Assembly (NCBI RefSeq): GCF_001640805.2
Contig: NC_066835.1
Coordinates: forward strand, 1,729,269-1,793,268
DNA length: 64,000 nt
Direction: 5' to 3'
DNA from: Lates calcarifer
Taxonomy: Eukaryota > Chordata > Actinopteri > Centropomidae
In this document: positions 1 through 11,880 of the stretch, one piece after another
How the letters are laid out: each line of letters begins with the position of its first letter
How positions within the stretch are numbered: position 1 is the first letter of the stretch
Program-made: the position numbers and the translations under genes
The notes under the pieces: generated by a model
Database searches by the model: none
What the model saw: the letters and a program-made list of their open reading frames with translations, nothing else
What the model was told of the DNA's origin: nothing

Positions 1-120
1 GGTCGAGAAACCTTCTTCCCCTTCCTCCTCATCTACTACTGTAGGACTGACAGGCATCAACTTGATCACAGCAGTGAAGGAGGACCTGCAGCACCTCCAC
101 CTGCAGAATCCAGGCAAGCG
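1..120 (+). CDS. Possible edge exon of an unidentified gene
   Basis: From base 2 the plus strand reads open for about 47 codons to a stop near 142. The first 40 look protein-like: a Ser-rich start, then a hydrophobic and amphipathic stretch containing GLTGINLITAVKEDLQHLHL. A GT donor is available at 121 (CAAGCG|gtactt), which would end an exon at 120 in phase 2. I do not recognise the protein, and the exon start lies off the left edge. The next exon is not evident downstream. The opposite strand also has a possible acceptor here, so the orientation is not certain. It could equally be a chance open stretch or an old pseudoexon. Confidence 0.25.
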
Positions 121-1045
121 GTACTTATGGTTAGGGTTAAGATAAATCTCTGTGAAATTAACTCAAATCTATGTAATGTCCCCAAAAGTGACTGAGATCA
201 ACTGACATTTAACTTTAAGAGGTGAGGGACAACAATCTTGAGATCCTGACCTCAGGATCTAGATCTGTGTTTAGAGGTGATTAGGTGAGAGCTGTCAAGG
301 AAACACAAGAGCTTTTGACTCCAGATGCCCTGCATCAGTGGTTAAAGAACAGGATCTTCCTCAGCAATCACTGTCTCGTCACAAAAAAACTGCCAAAATC
401 AGAAGCAACTGAATAGTGAGCGGCATGCAGATGAGTGTTTTAAATGCTACAGCACAACTGTGCAATAATAGGTCTGAGAGACAATTACATTTCAATAAAG
501 CTTCAAGCTAAATCTGTGTTTTCATACTACTTTGGTTAAGATCTTCAACTACAATGAAACTCCTGACTAAATGTCAAATGACTAACTTTGTCTGAAATTC
601 AGAAATTAAAATAACTGTTTATAACTGCTTGTTGAACAGTGTGACAATCTCAACTATATTCACTCCTGTCCTGATCTTAATCATTGCCCATAACATTATA
701 ATAATCTAAAGAGTCATGAGTCTAGACCTGCTCTGTATGAAAAGTGCCTTGAGATGACTTTTGCAGTGAGAATTGAATTGAAGAGCTGAGGCTGGGGTTG
801 GTGGTAGGGAAGCTGGGCTGAATGCTAGCATGCTTGTAACTTGTGGGCTTTAAGTTTGTTCATGATACAATTTTTCACATCAGCAATATCTGTCAGATTC
901 CTGAGCTGAGGTTGGAGAGAACTGCATCTAATTGTTCTATGGAAGTGATCTTAATGTGGCATGCTAAAAAAAAATACATGCCAACTTTGAGCTCCAAATA
1001 AATATCTGAAAGAGACGGTGAGTTCATTCATGGGCTAGAGTGTAC
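121..1045. other. Non-coding stretch with one repeat fragment
   Basis: AT-rich sequence with no open frame that looks like protein. The only recognisable element is the dispersed repeat fragment near 690-785, listed separately. Nothing else in the stretch can be supported. Confidence 0.5.
690..785 (-). repeat. Fragment of teleost dispersed repeat (TATATAGCGCC family)
   Basis: The segment contains TCTAGACCTGCTCTGTATG followed by AAAAGTGCCTTGAGATGAC and ends in a GAATTGAATTGAA tail. This order is the reverse complement of a very common fish interspersed repeat whose other end carries ATTTATATAGCGCC. A copy in the other orientation starts near 59,230 in the same window. The family assignment is from memory of fish genomes, and its class (SINE-like or DNA element) is not established here. 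Confidence 0.55.
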
Positions 1046-1477
1046 TGTCACAACTGGTGCTCAGAACACTGGGAGGAGGACCCAATGCAGATGCCAAGAC
1101 AAGGCTTGAACAGCTCAGAGTTTATTAAACAACAAAAGAGGAACAAAAGGCTTGTGAGGTTCAAGAGGCAAACAAATCCAGTGGGGAAGTCGGCAGAAAT
1201 CCAAAACCAGACCAAATAGACAGAAAGTCCAAACACAGGGCTGCAGGCAAAAACCAAGGAATCCAGAAAAGAAGTACTCAGCAAACTCAACTTAAAGATA
1301 AGATTATATATAAACACAGGGTTAATTAAATAACATGATAGAAGTGACACTGAAAGGGAAAAACATGTGATGTGAAATCACAACAGACACATAAAAAGGT
1401 AATTTCAAGATAAAAACAGGAAATTAAACAAAGTCAAGCTTAAAAGTCAAGTTAAAAGTTTAAAAGATCGTGACAAG
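1046..1477. mobile_element. Probable non-autonomous element with short inverted ends
   Basis: The unit begins CTGTCACAACTGG and finishes GATCGTGACAAG, so its ends (TGTCAC / GTGACA) are inverted copies. Inside are GGAGGACCCAATGCAGA and CAGAGTTTATTAAAC, a combination I associate with a high-copy teleost repeat. The reading frames within it are not protein-like; the longest on the minus strand is low-complexity hydrophobic. Exact borders, target duplication and class are inferred only. Confidence 0.45.
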
Positions 1478-2969
1478 TAAGTTTGCCTCAGCAATGCCAA
1501 CTCTGATTGTCTTAAAGAATCCCTGTTTCAACACAAACATTTGTGCGAAGATACTTTGTCCCCATGAGCAATTTTAAGTGCTGCTTTGACCAGGCCTTAA
1601 AACTAAAATGAAACAAAGTCAGATGCCAAAATAAACACTGCAAATATTCACCCTGGCAGTTTCCTGTCTACAGAGTAATACAGCTGTTGTCAAAGGCAGG
1701 ATTTAAGTTTAATTGTTCTTATTGCTGTGATTATGGCTGAAATATTCTTTCATTAGGAACAGGAATAATATGTCAGACTGCAGCAGACTGGTTATGATGA
1801 TGCTTGGTTGTATTTGAAATTCCACGGCAACTCTGACTGATGTTTAGATGAACAGAACACATATTAATTCTGTGTAAGTTACAGGAAGCAGGGTCATTAT
1901 TTGCTCCTGTCTTTACTAAGTGGTCAGTCTTCCTGCATCCTGGGGATAATTATATGGTGTACATGGAGCCAGAGGAAAGAGAAGCATAATAAAGGTGTAG
2001 GAGGCTTTTATCTGTTCAATACACTGGTCATTATGCCATTCACTGAGTGTGAAGCATAAACAGTGCTTCCTATTCAAATGTCATGGAATGACACAAATGG
2101 ATGTTTTCATTTTCAGTTTTAGGCTAAGTAATCTTACAAATATTAACACACAGAATCCTGACAGAAGAAACAAATGCATTTTCAGTTTCTCCTCCAATCA
2201 TGATTCTTTGAGCATAAACACGACAATCAAATACATTTTTATTGATCTGTGAATGTCCCATGGAAAGGTCAGCTGCTCCAGTGTGGTGGGTCAGTAGGGT
2301 CTCAGTGGTCGATACATGCAGATGGACGGTGGAGTGTTAGACCTGATGTCATCACCGTCTGTGTGTTTGGTGACCATGTGACCTTTTGGTGAGCACTATC
2401 AACACCACAGTCAGCCTGTCAGAGGTTGTAAACCTTTGTGATCTCATTGGATTGCATATAAGTAGCACACTTTCATTCAGAGTGTTTCATGTCTAAGCAT
2501 TTTAAGCAGTGGACTGACAGATTGACACTGCCATCCTTACAGCCATGCCACTAATTAAATCATTGGTATATTGTAAATTCAGTTCCACATATTGATATTA
2601 TGTGGTGTAATAAATATTGCAGTCTGTGTTGGTTGTTAACTGCGCTTGGCAGTTGTCATTTGGTTTTCTAAGACAAACAGGAATAGAATTACTGAGAAGA
2701 AAAATGAGGCTGGTTTTTATATTTACCTCAAATGTAGACAGTAGGTGTGTTCAATGTCAATCAGCTGACTTTGGCTGACTTCATCTTACTTGATTCTCAA
2801 GGTGAACTGCATATAAAAAGACTGTAGTTAAGTTGGACACGTTCTAGGCTCCTTCTCAGTGTGAGTGAATTCACAACAATGGCCTTTTACCAGTTGTTCA
2901 CACAGCTCAAGCATCTAAGTCATTGTGGATAAACATCACAGCTGTTCAGTGTTTTTTTATTCAAAGAAT
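1478..2969. other. Non-coding stretch, nothing recognised
   Basis: AT-rich intergenic DNA. Short open frames occur, but they have biased, non-protein composition and no plausible splice context. No RNA gene, tandem array or recognisable transposon end was seen. Confidence 0.45.
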
Positions 2970-3290
2970 GAGAGTGGTGGCCCACGACACCAACTTTCAA
3001 CCACCCATAACACAGTCCTGAGATCCTTGTCCAGGGGATTTAACCCCTACATCACACCTTGAGACATGTGTCCCTAACAACTCACATGATGTCAGGGTGG
3101 AGGAACGACCCACTAACGAGTCACACCTGGGCTCATGTGACCCTAACGACTCTCATAACGACTGGGTGGGTTAATGACCCTCAGGACCAACCCCCTAGAA
3201 GTTAAATACCTGGGACTCCCCAACCAGTTTTCAGAGCTGAGGAAGCCTTTTCGGATGAGAGGTGAAACGTCTTCAAGAAACCTAAAAGCA
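2970..3290. repeat. Dispersed fish repeat with GAAACGTCTTCAAG motif
   Basis: This GC-richer island contains several related short phrases (CCCTAACGACTC, GACCCACTAACGAGTC, ATAACGACTGGGTGG). It then carries GCTGAGGAAGCCTTTTCGGA and GAGGTGAAACGTCTTCAAGA. The last motif recurs widely in teleost genomes near retroelement 3' ends. I cannot say which family it belongs to. No usable open reading frame crosses the island. Confidence 0.5.
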
Positions 3291-6200
3291 CTTAATGTTC
3301 CCATCAATATGTCAGACTGTTATGTAAACCTATAAAAAGCATTTTCAGGCCAAACACAAGTGATTTAGTTAGTTTGTTAGTCTTTTGGCACACATGAAAT
3401 CAAATTACCAGGTAATGTATAAAGGTATGAAAGCAACACTGTCAGAGAGATCACATTTTTTGTATTTCTTTCTTCTTGGACAAAAATTGGACAAAATCTC
3501 TAACCAGAAAGCACCGTTTCAAGCCCAGCATAGATCATGTCAAGTCTGCACTGTGAAGCACTGCTTAAATTCTAACGCACCTATAAACCTTATGATATTT
3601 TAAAGTTAAACATGGTGCTTTTCTCGTAATATTTGAAGCAGTTAGCATGATGTAATGGATAGAAAGAGAGGGTATGGTGCTAGAATAAAGGTCATAAAGT
3701 CCCCAAAATGAAACAGCTCTTCCTGGGAGCATCAATGTGCACAGCAAATTTCAAGCTGTAATTCAAGGTCAATGCAAATAGAGGGAGGTGACCACATAGT
3801 ACTTAATTAACACATAATTTCAAATTATCATAAAAACAGGCTGAATTTAATTTTTAATTGGATTGTAAGAGTCAGTTACTCCAAGAATTCTTTTCTATGC
3901 TGAGCTAAATATACAGTAGTCAGTAGAGCAGGCGTATGGATCCCCTCAGCTGGGTCAGGACTGACTGGCGAGCAGGGCAGGCTGTTTCCCCTGATATTTG
4001 GTGCAATAACTTCTACACTGCCTGCACTGACAGTTGCAGCTGTGGTCCTCCTTCTCCCCTCCCCGGTCAGACATTAATAACACTTGACATGCTCGCGCAC
4101 CACACTGTGGCTTTGCCTAAAAAAAAACCCTCAGAGAGGTAGGTATACTGTCAAATGTCAAGTAATGCAAAAATTAGACTTGACAAAAATACTGAGCTCG
4201 GTGTTACTGCTTTTGGCCTTTAAAATCTTTGAATAGATGTGATACAAAGACCTACCTATATTAATCACTAAATATCTCACTAAAATGTCTCCTAAATACA
4301 CACACTAATTAACAGTTTTCCTAATTTTGTTGAGGTGGCTATGCAATTGCTGGCTTTATTATGGTGAGAACCTGTTTATGAATGGAAAGCTATGTGGTTG
4401 GGGTGCATAGTTTTGGTTAAAACGAAATAAAGATGTTGCGTCTGAAGTTACTGTTAACCTGGAGCAGAGTAGCAGAGGGAGGCACAGGAGAGGCGTCGTC
4501 AGGATCAGTCCGCTGAGGTGGGTTACGCTGGTACTGAAAGAGTGTCCACAAGCTCCTGAAAGACCATCTCATGTTGCCTAATCAATTTTTGCCTGGACAA
4601 TTAGAGCCTGACGCAGTGTGTCGGAGTCCGCTGGGTCCAGATTGTTCTGTTAGAATTGAGAGGTGAGAGTATAGGTGAAGGTAGAGATGATGTTGGAGAC
4701 TCCTGCTGGTGAGTTATTTCCTCCATGCTTTTGATTTATAATATTTGTTATTTCAAGAGGTAGTACACCTTAAAAAACCAAGAGAAATTTTCATTATACA
4801 CACTGTTTTCCTTTTAACTCCAATCCATGTGATGTGATTTTAACATTTCACATAACTTAACTTAACATGGCTTCATATACATTTCCTCTAACACCTGGAT
4901 GATGCAGATAAATCATATTACTACACCTGAATTAGTTTAGGATTTTACATTGAAATCCTTACATATCATGATTTCTGATATATATTTATTAATTAACTTT
5001 TAATGTTTTTAAGCTCTTCTACTGTAAAACAAACTGCAATTTTCCTGACACCAGTGTACCACTCTCTCTTGTTCTGTCTTGACTGATGACAATTAGACTT
5101 AATCACTTGTTAAATTGGATGTTCCTTGTAGTGTATAGGTGCATTGCAGGATAATCAATATTAATGGGTACTATGATCAGCTGCAATAGACAGTATGGAT
5201 TGTGGTAGTGTTTGTGAAATGTTAATTAAACATTGAGTGTCTTGAGTGAAGACAGAGGGGCTTTTGTTGGCCATATTGGCTTGTTGAACAGTGTTTGAGA
5301 AATATTTCCCTTGTGTCTTGAATTCCTGACAGCTCATGGAGGCTGTCAAAACATTACAATGGTGCTGCTCCAGTAGTTTCAGAATCCTCTTTTGACTATC
5401 AACAGACTGTGAAAACACCATTGTCATTCTCATGAGTATATTTTGTGGAAAAGGGACAACATGCCTCATTTGGCTTTTGTGACACAAACTCACAAACTTG
5501 ATTCAAATATGCTGAAAAGACAGAGAGGTTTTATAGGTTTTACCAGTGCTGCAGCCAGACAGCTGGCAGTCCTGAATCATCTCCTGAGACCTTCTTCTTC
5601 CATGTATGAGGAAGAGCAGATGGAAGAAGCCTCTCATCCTTCCTTCTGCTCGCTGCAATCTGTTAGCCACAGAGATGATGAGGAAGATGTTTCTTGGCGA
5701 TGTCCCAGAGAGAGTGTGCAATACAAAACCAATTAGCCAATACAGGCTCTCACAATCTGCAAGAGTAAAGCTTATTTGTGTTAATTAGGCAGTGTTTACA
5801 TGTTGTTCAGTCTAGTGATTTAGTATTGCGTTTCTATCTTCTTTTAGGCCTTACTCACGCCCTGATGGTTCTATAAGTAACACAAGGCTACATGCAGCAT
5901 GAAACCCTTTTGGTTTCATCAAAATGATTAACAACTGAGTTACGAGGTATCAGTTTATTTAATAAATTTGATCATGTTAGATCACATTTTATCACAAATA
6001 AATGCATGAACCAGGTCATTCCAAGGTCATTCACAATTCATCAATCAACAGTCTCAACACTGTGTTATCAGACTTTATCTTTCTGGGTTAGGTTCAGTTC
6101 TTCTACATTTGTGGAATGCCACTTCCTCTCCAGATTTTGTGATGTCTGCTTTAAAGCACACAGTATAGAGGTATTCACAGAGTCGAATCGACATCTGTTT

Positions 6201-9200
6201 AAAAGTCTCAGAGCAGGTTTTCTTCAAGGATCTTTCTGTGGCTGTATTCATTGTTGTGTATGTCTTGAGAAAGGTCCTTGTAACTGAAACATTCAGTCTT
6301 TTTAATAAATCATTGCAGAGGCAGTAAGAATGTGTGTGAATTAACTTGTGCATGAATTAACAGTGGATTTTGAAGAGTGAGGGGATATAACCCCTTCTCC
6401 CCCAACCCCAGCAGAGATTATACCCCTGCCTGCCCGTTTCCCGTTTCCCACTGATAGTGTTTTGTACAGAAGATAGCTGTAGCAAGGTCTGAGCCTTTGA
6501 CTTGCCAGCAAACATGGCTGTGCAGGTCTACAGTGGATTGGTGCAGGTTTACTGTGGGCCGTGTGTGCAAGGGCAAGCACAAAATAATCCTGTAAAATAA
6601 TCATGTAAGCCCCCGGTAGGTTTTCCCACATGGGGCCCACAGCAGTTTTTCCCTTTGGAGCCAGTGTGGGCCTTTCTGTTGGATACCAATGCAAGCCAAT
6701 TTTGAACTCCACACAGGGAGTGTATGTGTTGGGCATGTTCTCAAGGTTCCCAAGCTCTGGTTCTACCCCTCCAATTTATCCCTTTTTCCTCACATCACTG
6801 TACGTTTATGAAGAGAGTCAAGGGTGAATTTTTGAAAAACTTTGAAACAGTTCAAATTCTGCCTCAATTTGTGTTGTCAAGTTGAAGTTTTGTCCACTTC
6901 CATTTTTCTGTTGACTTATTGTGCCACCTTGAAACTTCTCATCACACATTTTATATCTATAATTTTTAATACTCTTTTTGAATGTGCACAACTCCAGTGT
7001 GACTTACTTTATGTTCCCTCATATGTAGATGGCATGATTATGGTTGTTTGTCTGAAGTCAGGTTCTCGCAAGAACACGTCATTTATGTAGTTTTCACTCA
7101 TTCTCAAGGCCTGTGAGCCAGGAGAAGGGAAAAAAGACTTTGGCTTTTGTATCCTATCATATTGCAAATTTACTTACTAAGAATTTTAAGACGTGTAGAA
7201 TTATATTTATACCTTTGCTGAAGTTAGTGTTTCTGTCTGTAGATTGTGTAGAAAAACACTTCCCCAGAGGTTAACCAGGAGTTTACAGATGGGTTTGAAT
7301 TTGCAGTGATTACAGGGCTAGAGTCAATTATTATTACCCAGCTTTGTGAGGTGATAGTAGACACATTTCTCTTTGTTCAGGAAGCCAGTTAATTATACAC
7401 ATATCAATCAGTGATCACGCCTCCACTTCTGCTGACATTTCAATCAAAACAAGAGCTGAAGAGCAGATATCATGAGTACTACTAGTAGTATACGCTGTGA
7501 AAGAGCAAGTCCTTCATCTCTGGTCAAATCTGATGCAACAACTGTGGCATGTATGGCAGTTTGCACCATCCTTGACCTCTTCTGTCTGCACTGACACGTG
7601 GTTCATTGTTACGGCACTTGACTAAAATACTGACCATTTTTCACGTTGGTAACTTTTTGTGCACATGTCACATGACAATGTGACATCAGTGTCTGTCATA
7701 TACAAGATGGGTAACTTGGGATTATGCAGCTGTGGTGGCAACATATGTAATATAAAAAGAGGAAAACATTAACTTTAAGCGGTGTCAATAATAATAGCAA
7801 AAACTAAAAAAAACTATGTAAAGAAAGCAGAAGCAACTTCCAATATCTGCTGGATCGAAACATACATTTGATGTTTCAGTTCATTGTTAAATATATGCAC
7901 CTGGAAATGAATGGCCTGAAATATGCAAACCTGGTGTAGTTCTTTAAGGCACCCAATATCCCGATCCTTTTGACCTTCAAAACCCTTTTCCTCTTTAAAA
8001 CAAGGCAAAGTCGACTCATGACCCACTTGATTTAGTGTAGTAGGTTTCTTTTTCTTGCCAGTCATCTCATCACCTCTCTGATTCATCTTCAAGACCCTTC
8101 AAAGTATCCCAACCTCCAGATTGGAAACCATTGCTTTTAAGGGCAACTGCACCCTCAAATTCAGCTATAAGCCTCTCTTCCAGCATATTCAAACACAGCA
8201 ACAGAGGAGTGTATTATTATTATCCAATATACCCGATAGGAATTTCAGCAGACAAATTGCCTGTATCAACATCATGTGCCAAAAAACTATGTGATTATGT
8301 GCAAGAAATAATTTCTCATTATAATGTGTTTAACAAAGACTATTAGTGTAACATCCTGGGTTAGCCTGACTGATTTAATAAAGCCTGAAACTCCAGGATT
8401 CCATAAGTGAGCAACAGGCTAACACTGAACCTGAATAATGGTCATAGCTGAGGAATGAAGGCCATCCAGAATGTGCCACAGAGAGAGAGGAGAGGTCTAA
8501 TTTTAGAACTTGGTGATAAGCTGTGCTCCCTGTGGGACAGGGTGATATCAAAGGAATGCATGGTGACTCTGTTGCTATGGCAATCATAATTCAGCTTGGA
8601 TAACCTCTAATTAGATGGCAGGGATATAAAAAAAAAAGGGAAGAGAAAAGGGAATAACGTGAACCGAAGTCATCATCATTACAGCGTTAGGAATCAATAG
8701 TTCCTTCCCAGCTAAGGCACTATTTGTAAATGAAGTGGTGGAATGGGTACACTTAGCTCTCAGAGAAACCAAGGGCAGGGAGGAAGACAAAATCACAATG
8801 CAGTGCTGCTTCTGCAGGGTCCCCATCCTCAAGTCTGATCATCTTAATGTTACATGTCTAGTCTATAAATTCTCCTCTGATATTAGAGAAAGGTGGAGAA
8901 TTCTGACCTTGCTACTGTTCTATGTTAAAATTTCTAACCTGATGTACAACAAAACGTGCATGTCAGCTCCCCCCCCCGCAAAGATACAAAACTGAGAGTA
9001 AGAAATACACACACACTGTGAATCACGGTAAGAAACTAGAGCTGAACACAGAGTAAGTCCTGAGGCCAAAATCTTCCCCATGAAGATGTTGGGCTTTCCT
9101 TTCTAACCCAGAAAAAAAACTTATGCTTTCTCATTTATCTGTGTCAGATTATTTCAAATTAAAAAATGAATGAATAATTGATTTATTCATTAGCTGGATG

Positions 9201-11085
9201 TGACATCCAGAAGACTTAATAAAACGTAATCTCTAAAAATGGGTCTGGAAAGACATTCCCCAGTACAGCAATTTATCATCTGGTCCTGGCTTTACATCAT
9301 GTTATTAAATTCAGCCATGATGGTACAATATTCATCAAGTGGAACACAGAGCAAGAGGTCCAAGCCAGCCACATACAGTACAGAGCATGAAAGAAAGGTT
9401 CCAGTGTCAGAATTCACTCCTCTGCTTCATGCACTTCTTATGAGATAACAAAGCAAAAAGGCATCATTGTGAGAGCCGGTGTTAGTGTTAACATTACAGT
9501 GATGATAAATAAATGCAGCAACAATATCAGTATAATATAGTGTGAGGAAGCTGGAGTACACAGAGATATATATGTATATATATATATAAACTTTCCCTGT
9601 TAAGATAAAGATATTATGCGGTATACAGAATGAATGAATGAACAAAAGTTTCTTTTCCGGTTAAAGCTCATGTTTAAATGCAACATAATTATCTCATGTT
9701 GTCATACCACTGAGCTCACTTTGCCACTGATCTTTAAACCTCCGTTCAACTGTTTTTTTTTCTGTGAACCTCCCACAGTTGCCAGTAATGCTCTTTTTAA
9801 CTGCAGCACAGAGTGGGTATCTCCCCATAGACCATATTACTGCAGGATGCCATTTTAACTTTTAAGGTGCACTTAACCCTTTTCATTCCACTGGTCAATA
9901 GTGACTGTAAAAATATTTTCATTTATATGGCTCTAAAATGTTACTGAACAATGTATCAATGCATTTTCAGTAAGTATTGTTCAGTTAAATGTGAAATCAG
10001 TTTTACTCATACTCTTTAAAAATCTTCATGGAGCAGTTTAAAAATATATATTTAACCATCAGATCTACAGGGATGTATGTGCTTCCAAATCACTACTTGA
10101 TGTTTACTCCTAGATATTATGTCTCCCCCACACGGCCAGAAAACAACTGTATCTCTTCCTCGGTATATAGCAGCAGAATAAGTGTTGTGCAAACTTAGTA
10201 GAAAGGTAACAGTTTGGAAAACTGTCCCTCTCCCTTCGTTTCAACCCTGACAGAATGCCACTTTGTTCTCCAATTTACCTGTCTTTCTCATTGTTGTTTA
10301 CTCACTGCTTAAGAAAAAGGCCAAAACAGGCTGAATCCAACAGGGAGCAACACAGAGCCAGAGGTCTTGGCTAGGAAACTGCCATCATAAGTGATTACAA
10401 AAGGCACTACTGTGTCATGTTTCCTTCATTTAGATGGTATTGAAATCAGCTACTTATTGTAGTAGATTGTCAGAGCTTTTTGGAGTCTAAGTTCCTGTTT
10501 AAAGAAAATGCAGGATAGATATAAGATTCTAACAGCGTGCAATTAACTATTATCATCTTGATAGAATTATTCATATAAGCCTTTACAGTGAATTATTTTC
10601 GTTATTTACTCCAATGGATCTCGATCTCCTGTGTCTCCTGTGTTTTATGATGTGAGGTGAGGATTATATCAACAGCCTGAAATGTACTGAAAGTGTACAT
10701 TAAAACTAACATTACTTGTTGGGGGCTAGCACCACCTGCTGGTACAACACATAAACCTTTCACAGTGATGCTTATTTTATCAAATGAGCAAATAATAAGT
10801 TTAGAAACTGGACCTTGTAAGATCATGTAGGATAAGTCCAGTCCCTGTCAGGGCCATATCCCCTCCAAACTGTTTTACAAGCAGAAATATCCCTTTTAAG
10901 CTCCTCCAATGACAGTGTTTTCCATCTTTCTCTGCTGTATACTCTATCTTTGTTATCTGAATATTTTTAAGGCAAACAACACATTTGAAAATGTGACCTT
11001 TGGCTGATGCATTCAACACAATTAAATCAGATCAATTAAATCTGATCAGTTGAACTGAATGCCTCCCATGAAGCCTCGGGGGGAT
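3291..11085. other. Intergenic region, no supported gene
   Basis: Nearly 8 kb upstream of OXSM's 3' end. I found no exon-like frame bounded by good splice signals and no tRNA-like box A/box B pair. Minor features are a 14-bp perfect palindrome at 7,477-7,490, a short C run near 8,971-8,980 and an AT dinucleotide tract near 9,562-9,588. The segment 6,500-6,780, rich in GGGCCCAC-type words, may be another fish repeat but is not identified. The open frames of 60-130 codons in this region look like chance. Confidence 0.5.
9562..9588. repeat. AT microsatellite
   Basis: Imperfect TA dinucleotide tract (ATATATATGTATATATATAT), a simple repeat with no gene context. Confidence 0.8.
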
Positions 11086-11086
11086 G

Positions 11087-11575
11087 GGGACCATACAGTA
11101 ACCTAACTGTATCAATATGCACACCCTTTAACTAATGCTTTGTTGAAGCACCTTTTGATTTTATGACAGCATTCAGTCTTTGTGGGTGGAGTCTATCAGC
11201 AAGGAACATCCTGATGTGGCAAACTTTTCCCACTCTTGGTTGCAAAAGTGCTTCAAATCTGTCAGACTTTCAGTTGGATTCAGGTCTGGGCTCTGGCTGG
11301 GCCATTCTAAAACTTTAATCTTCCTCTGGTGAAGCCATTCTTTTGTTGATTAGGAGATATGCTTTGGATTGCTGAATGGTGAAATTCCTCTTCATCGTCA
11401 ATTTTTTAGCAGAGGTCTGAAGGTATTGTGCTAACACTGAGTGGTATTCAGAGCTGTTCATAATTCTCTCCACCTTGACTAAAGCGGGTAAGGTGTTCTT
11501 TTGGTGATATGCAGTGTTGTTTTTGTCTAAATTTTGAAAAATTTCAATACACATAAATTGGATCAATGTCATGTC
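11087..11575 (-). mobile_element. Degenerate, internally deleted Tc1/mariner copy
   Basis: The plus strand carries the reverse complement of a Tc1-type transposase gene: GAAGCACCTTTTGATTTTAT, CAGTTGGATTCAGGTCTGGG and GGTGAAGCCATTCTTTTGTT. On the minus strand the frame 11,572-11,315 includes LVKVERIMNSSEYHSVLAQ, close to a conserved stretch near the transposase C-terminal half. The DDE core is disrupted and segments present in full copies are missing, so the relic cannot be active. It lies just beyond the likely 3' end of OXSM. Confidence 0.8.
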
Positions 11576-11651
11576 AAAGAAAAAAACAATGCCAACAATA
11601 AAATATTACAAGGCTTCAGTACTTTCCACAGAGTTTTTCATCTTTGCAGCT

Positions 11652-11657
11652 TTTATT
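11652..11657 (-). terminator. Candidate OXSM poly(A) signal
   Basis: AATAAA on the minus strand (TTTATT on plus), 224 bp beyond the OXSM stop codon. It is the first canonical hexamer I find downstream in that orientation. Cleavage would fall just before the Tc1 relic. Confidence 0.5.
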
Positions 11658-11880
11658 GAAATATCAGGAGTTAAATAGGCTCCAGACTTGTGTAGAACCC
11701 TCTCTAAATTCACATTATTCACATTATCAGTTCATAAGAATTTCCCACAAACAACAAGTAGCATGACTGATCAATTTTACTGACAAATACTCAATCAGTG
11801 AAACTCTGTTGTACCAGAGGTAAAGCAAAGGATCAGATCTCATTTCTAATAAAAAGTCTAGAATTAGTCTCAGTGTGTTG

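Noticed and set aside
5161..5788. Overlapping open frames of 60-110 codons as a gene
   Set aside because: Open on both strands at once, no recognisable domain and no convincing splice signals or conservation cue.
7477..7490. 14-bp perfect palindrome TACTACTAGTAGTA
   Set aside because: A single short low-complexity palindrome in intergenic DNA, well within chance for a window of this size.
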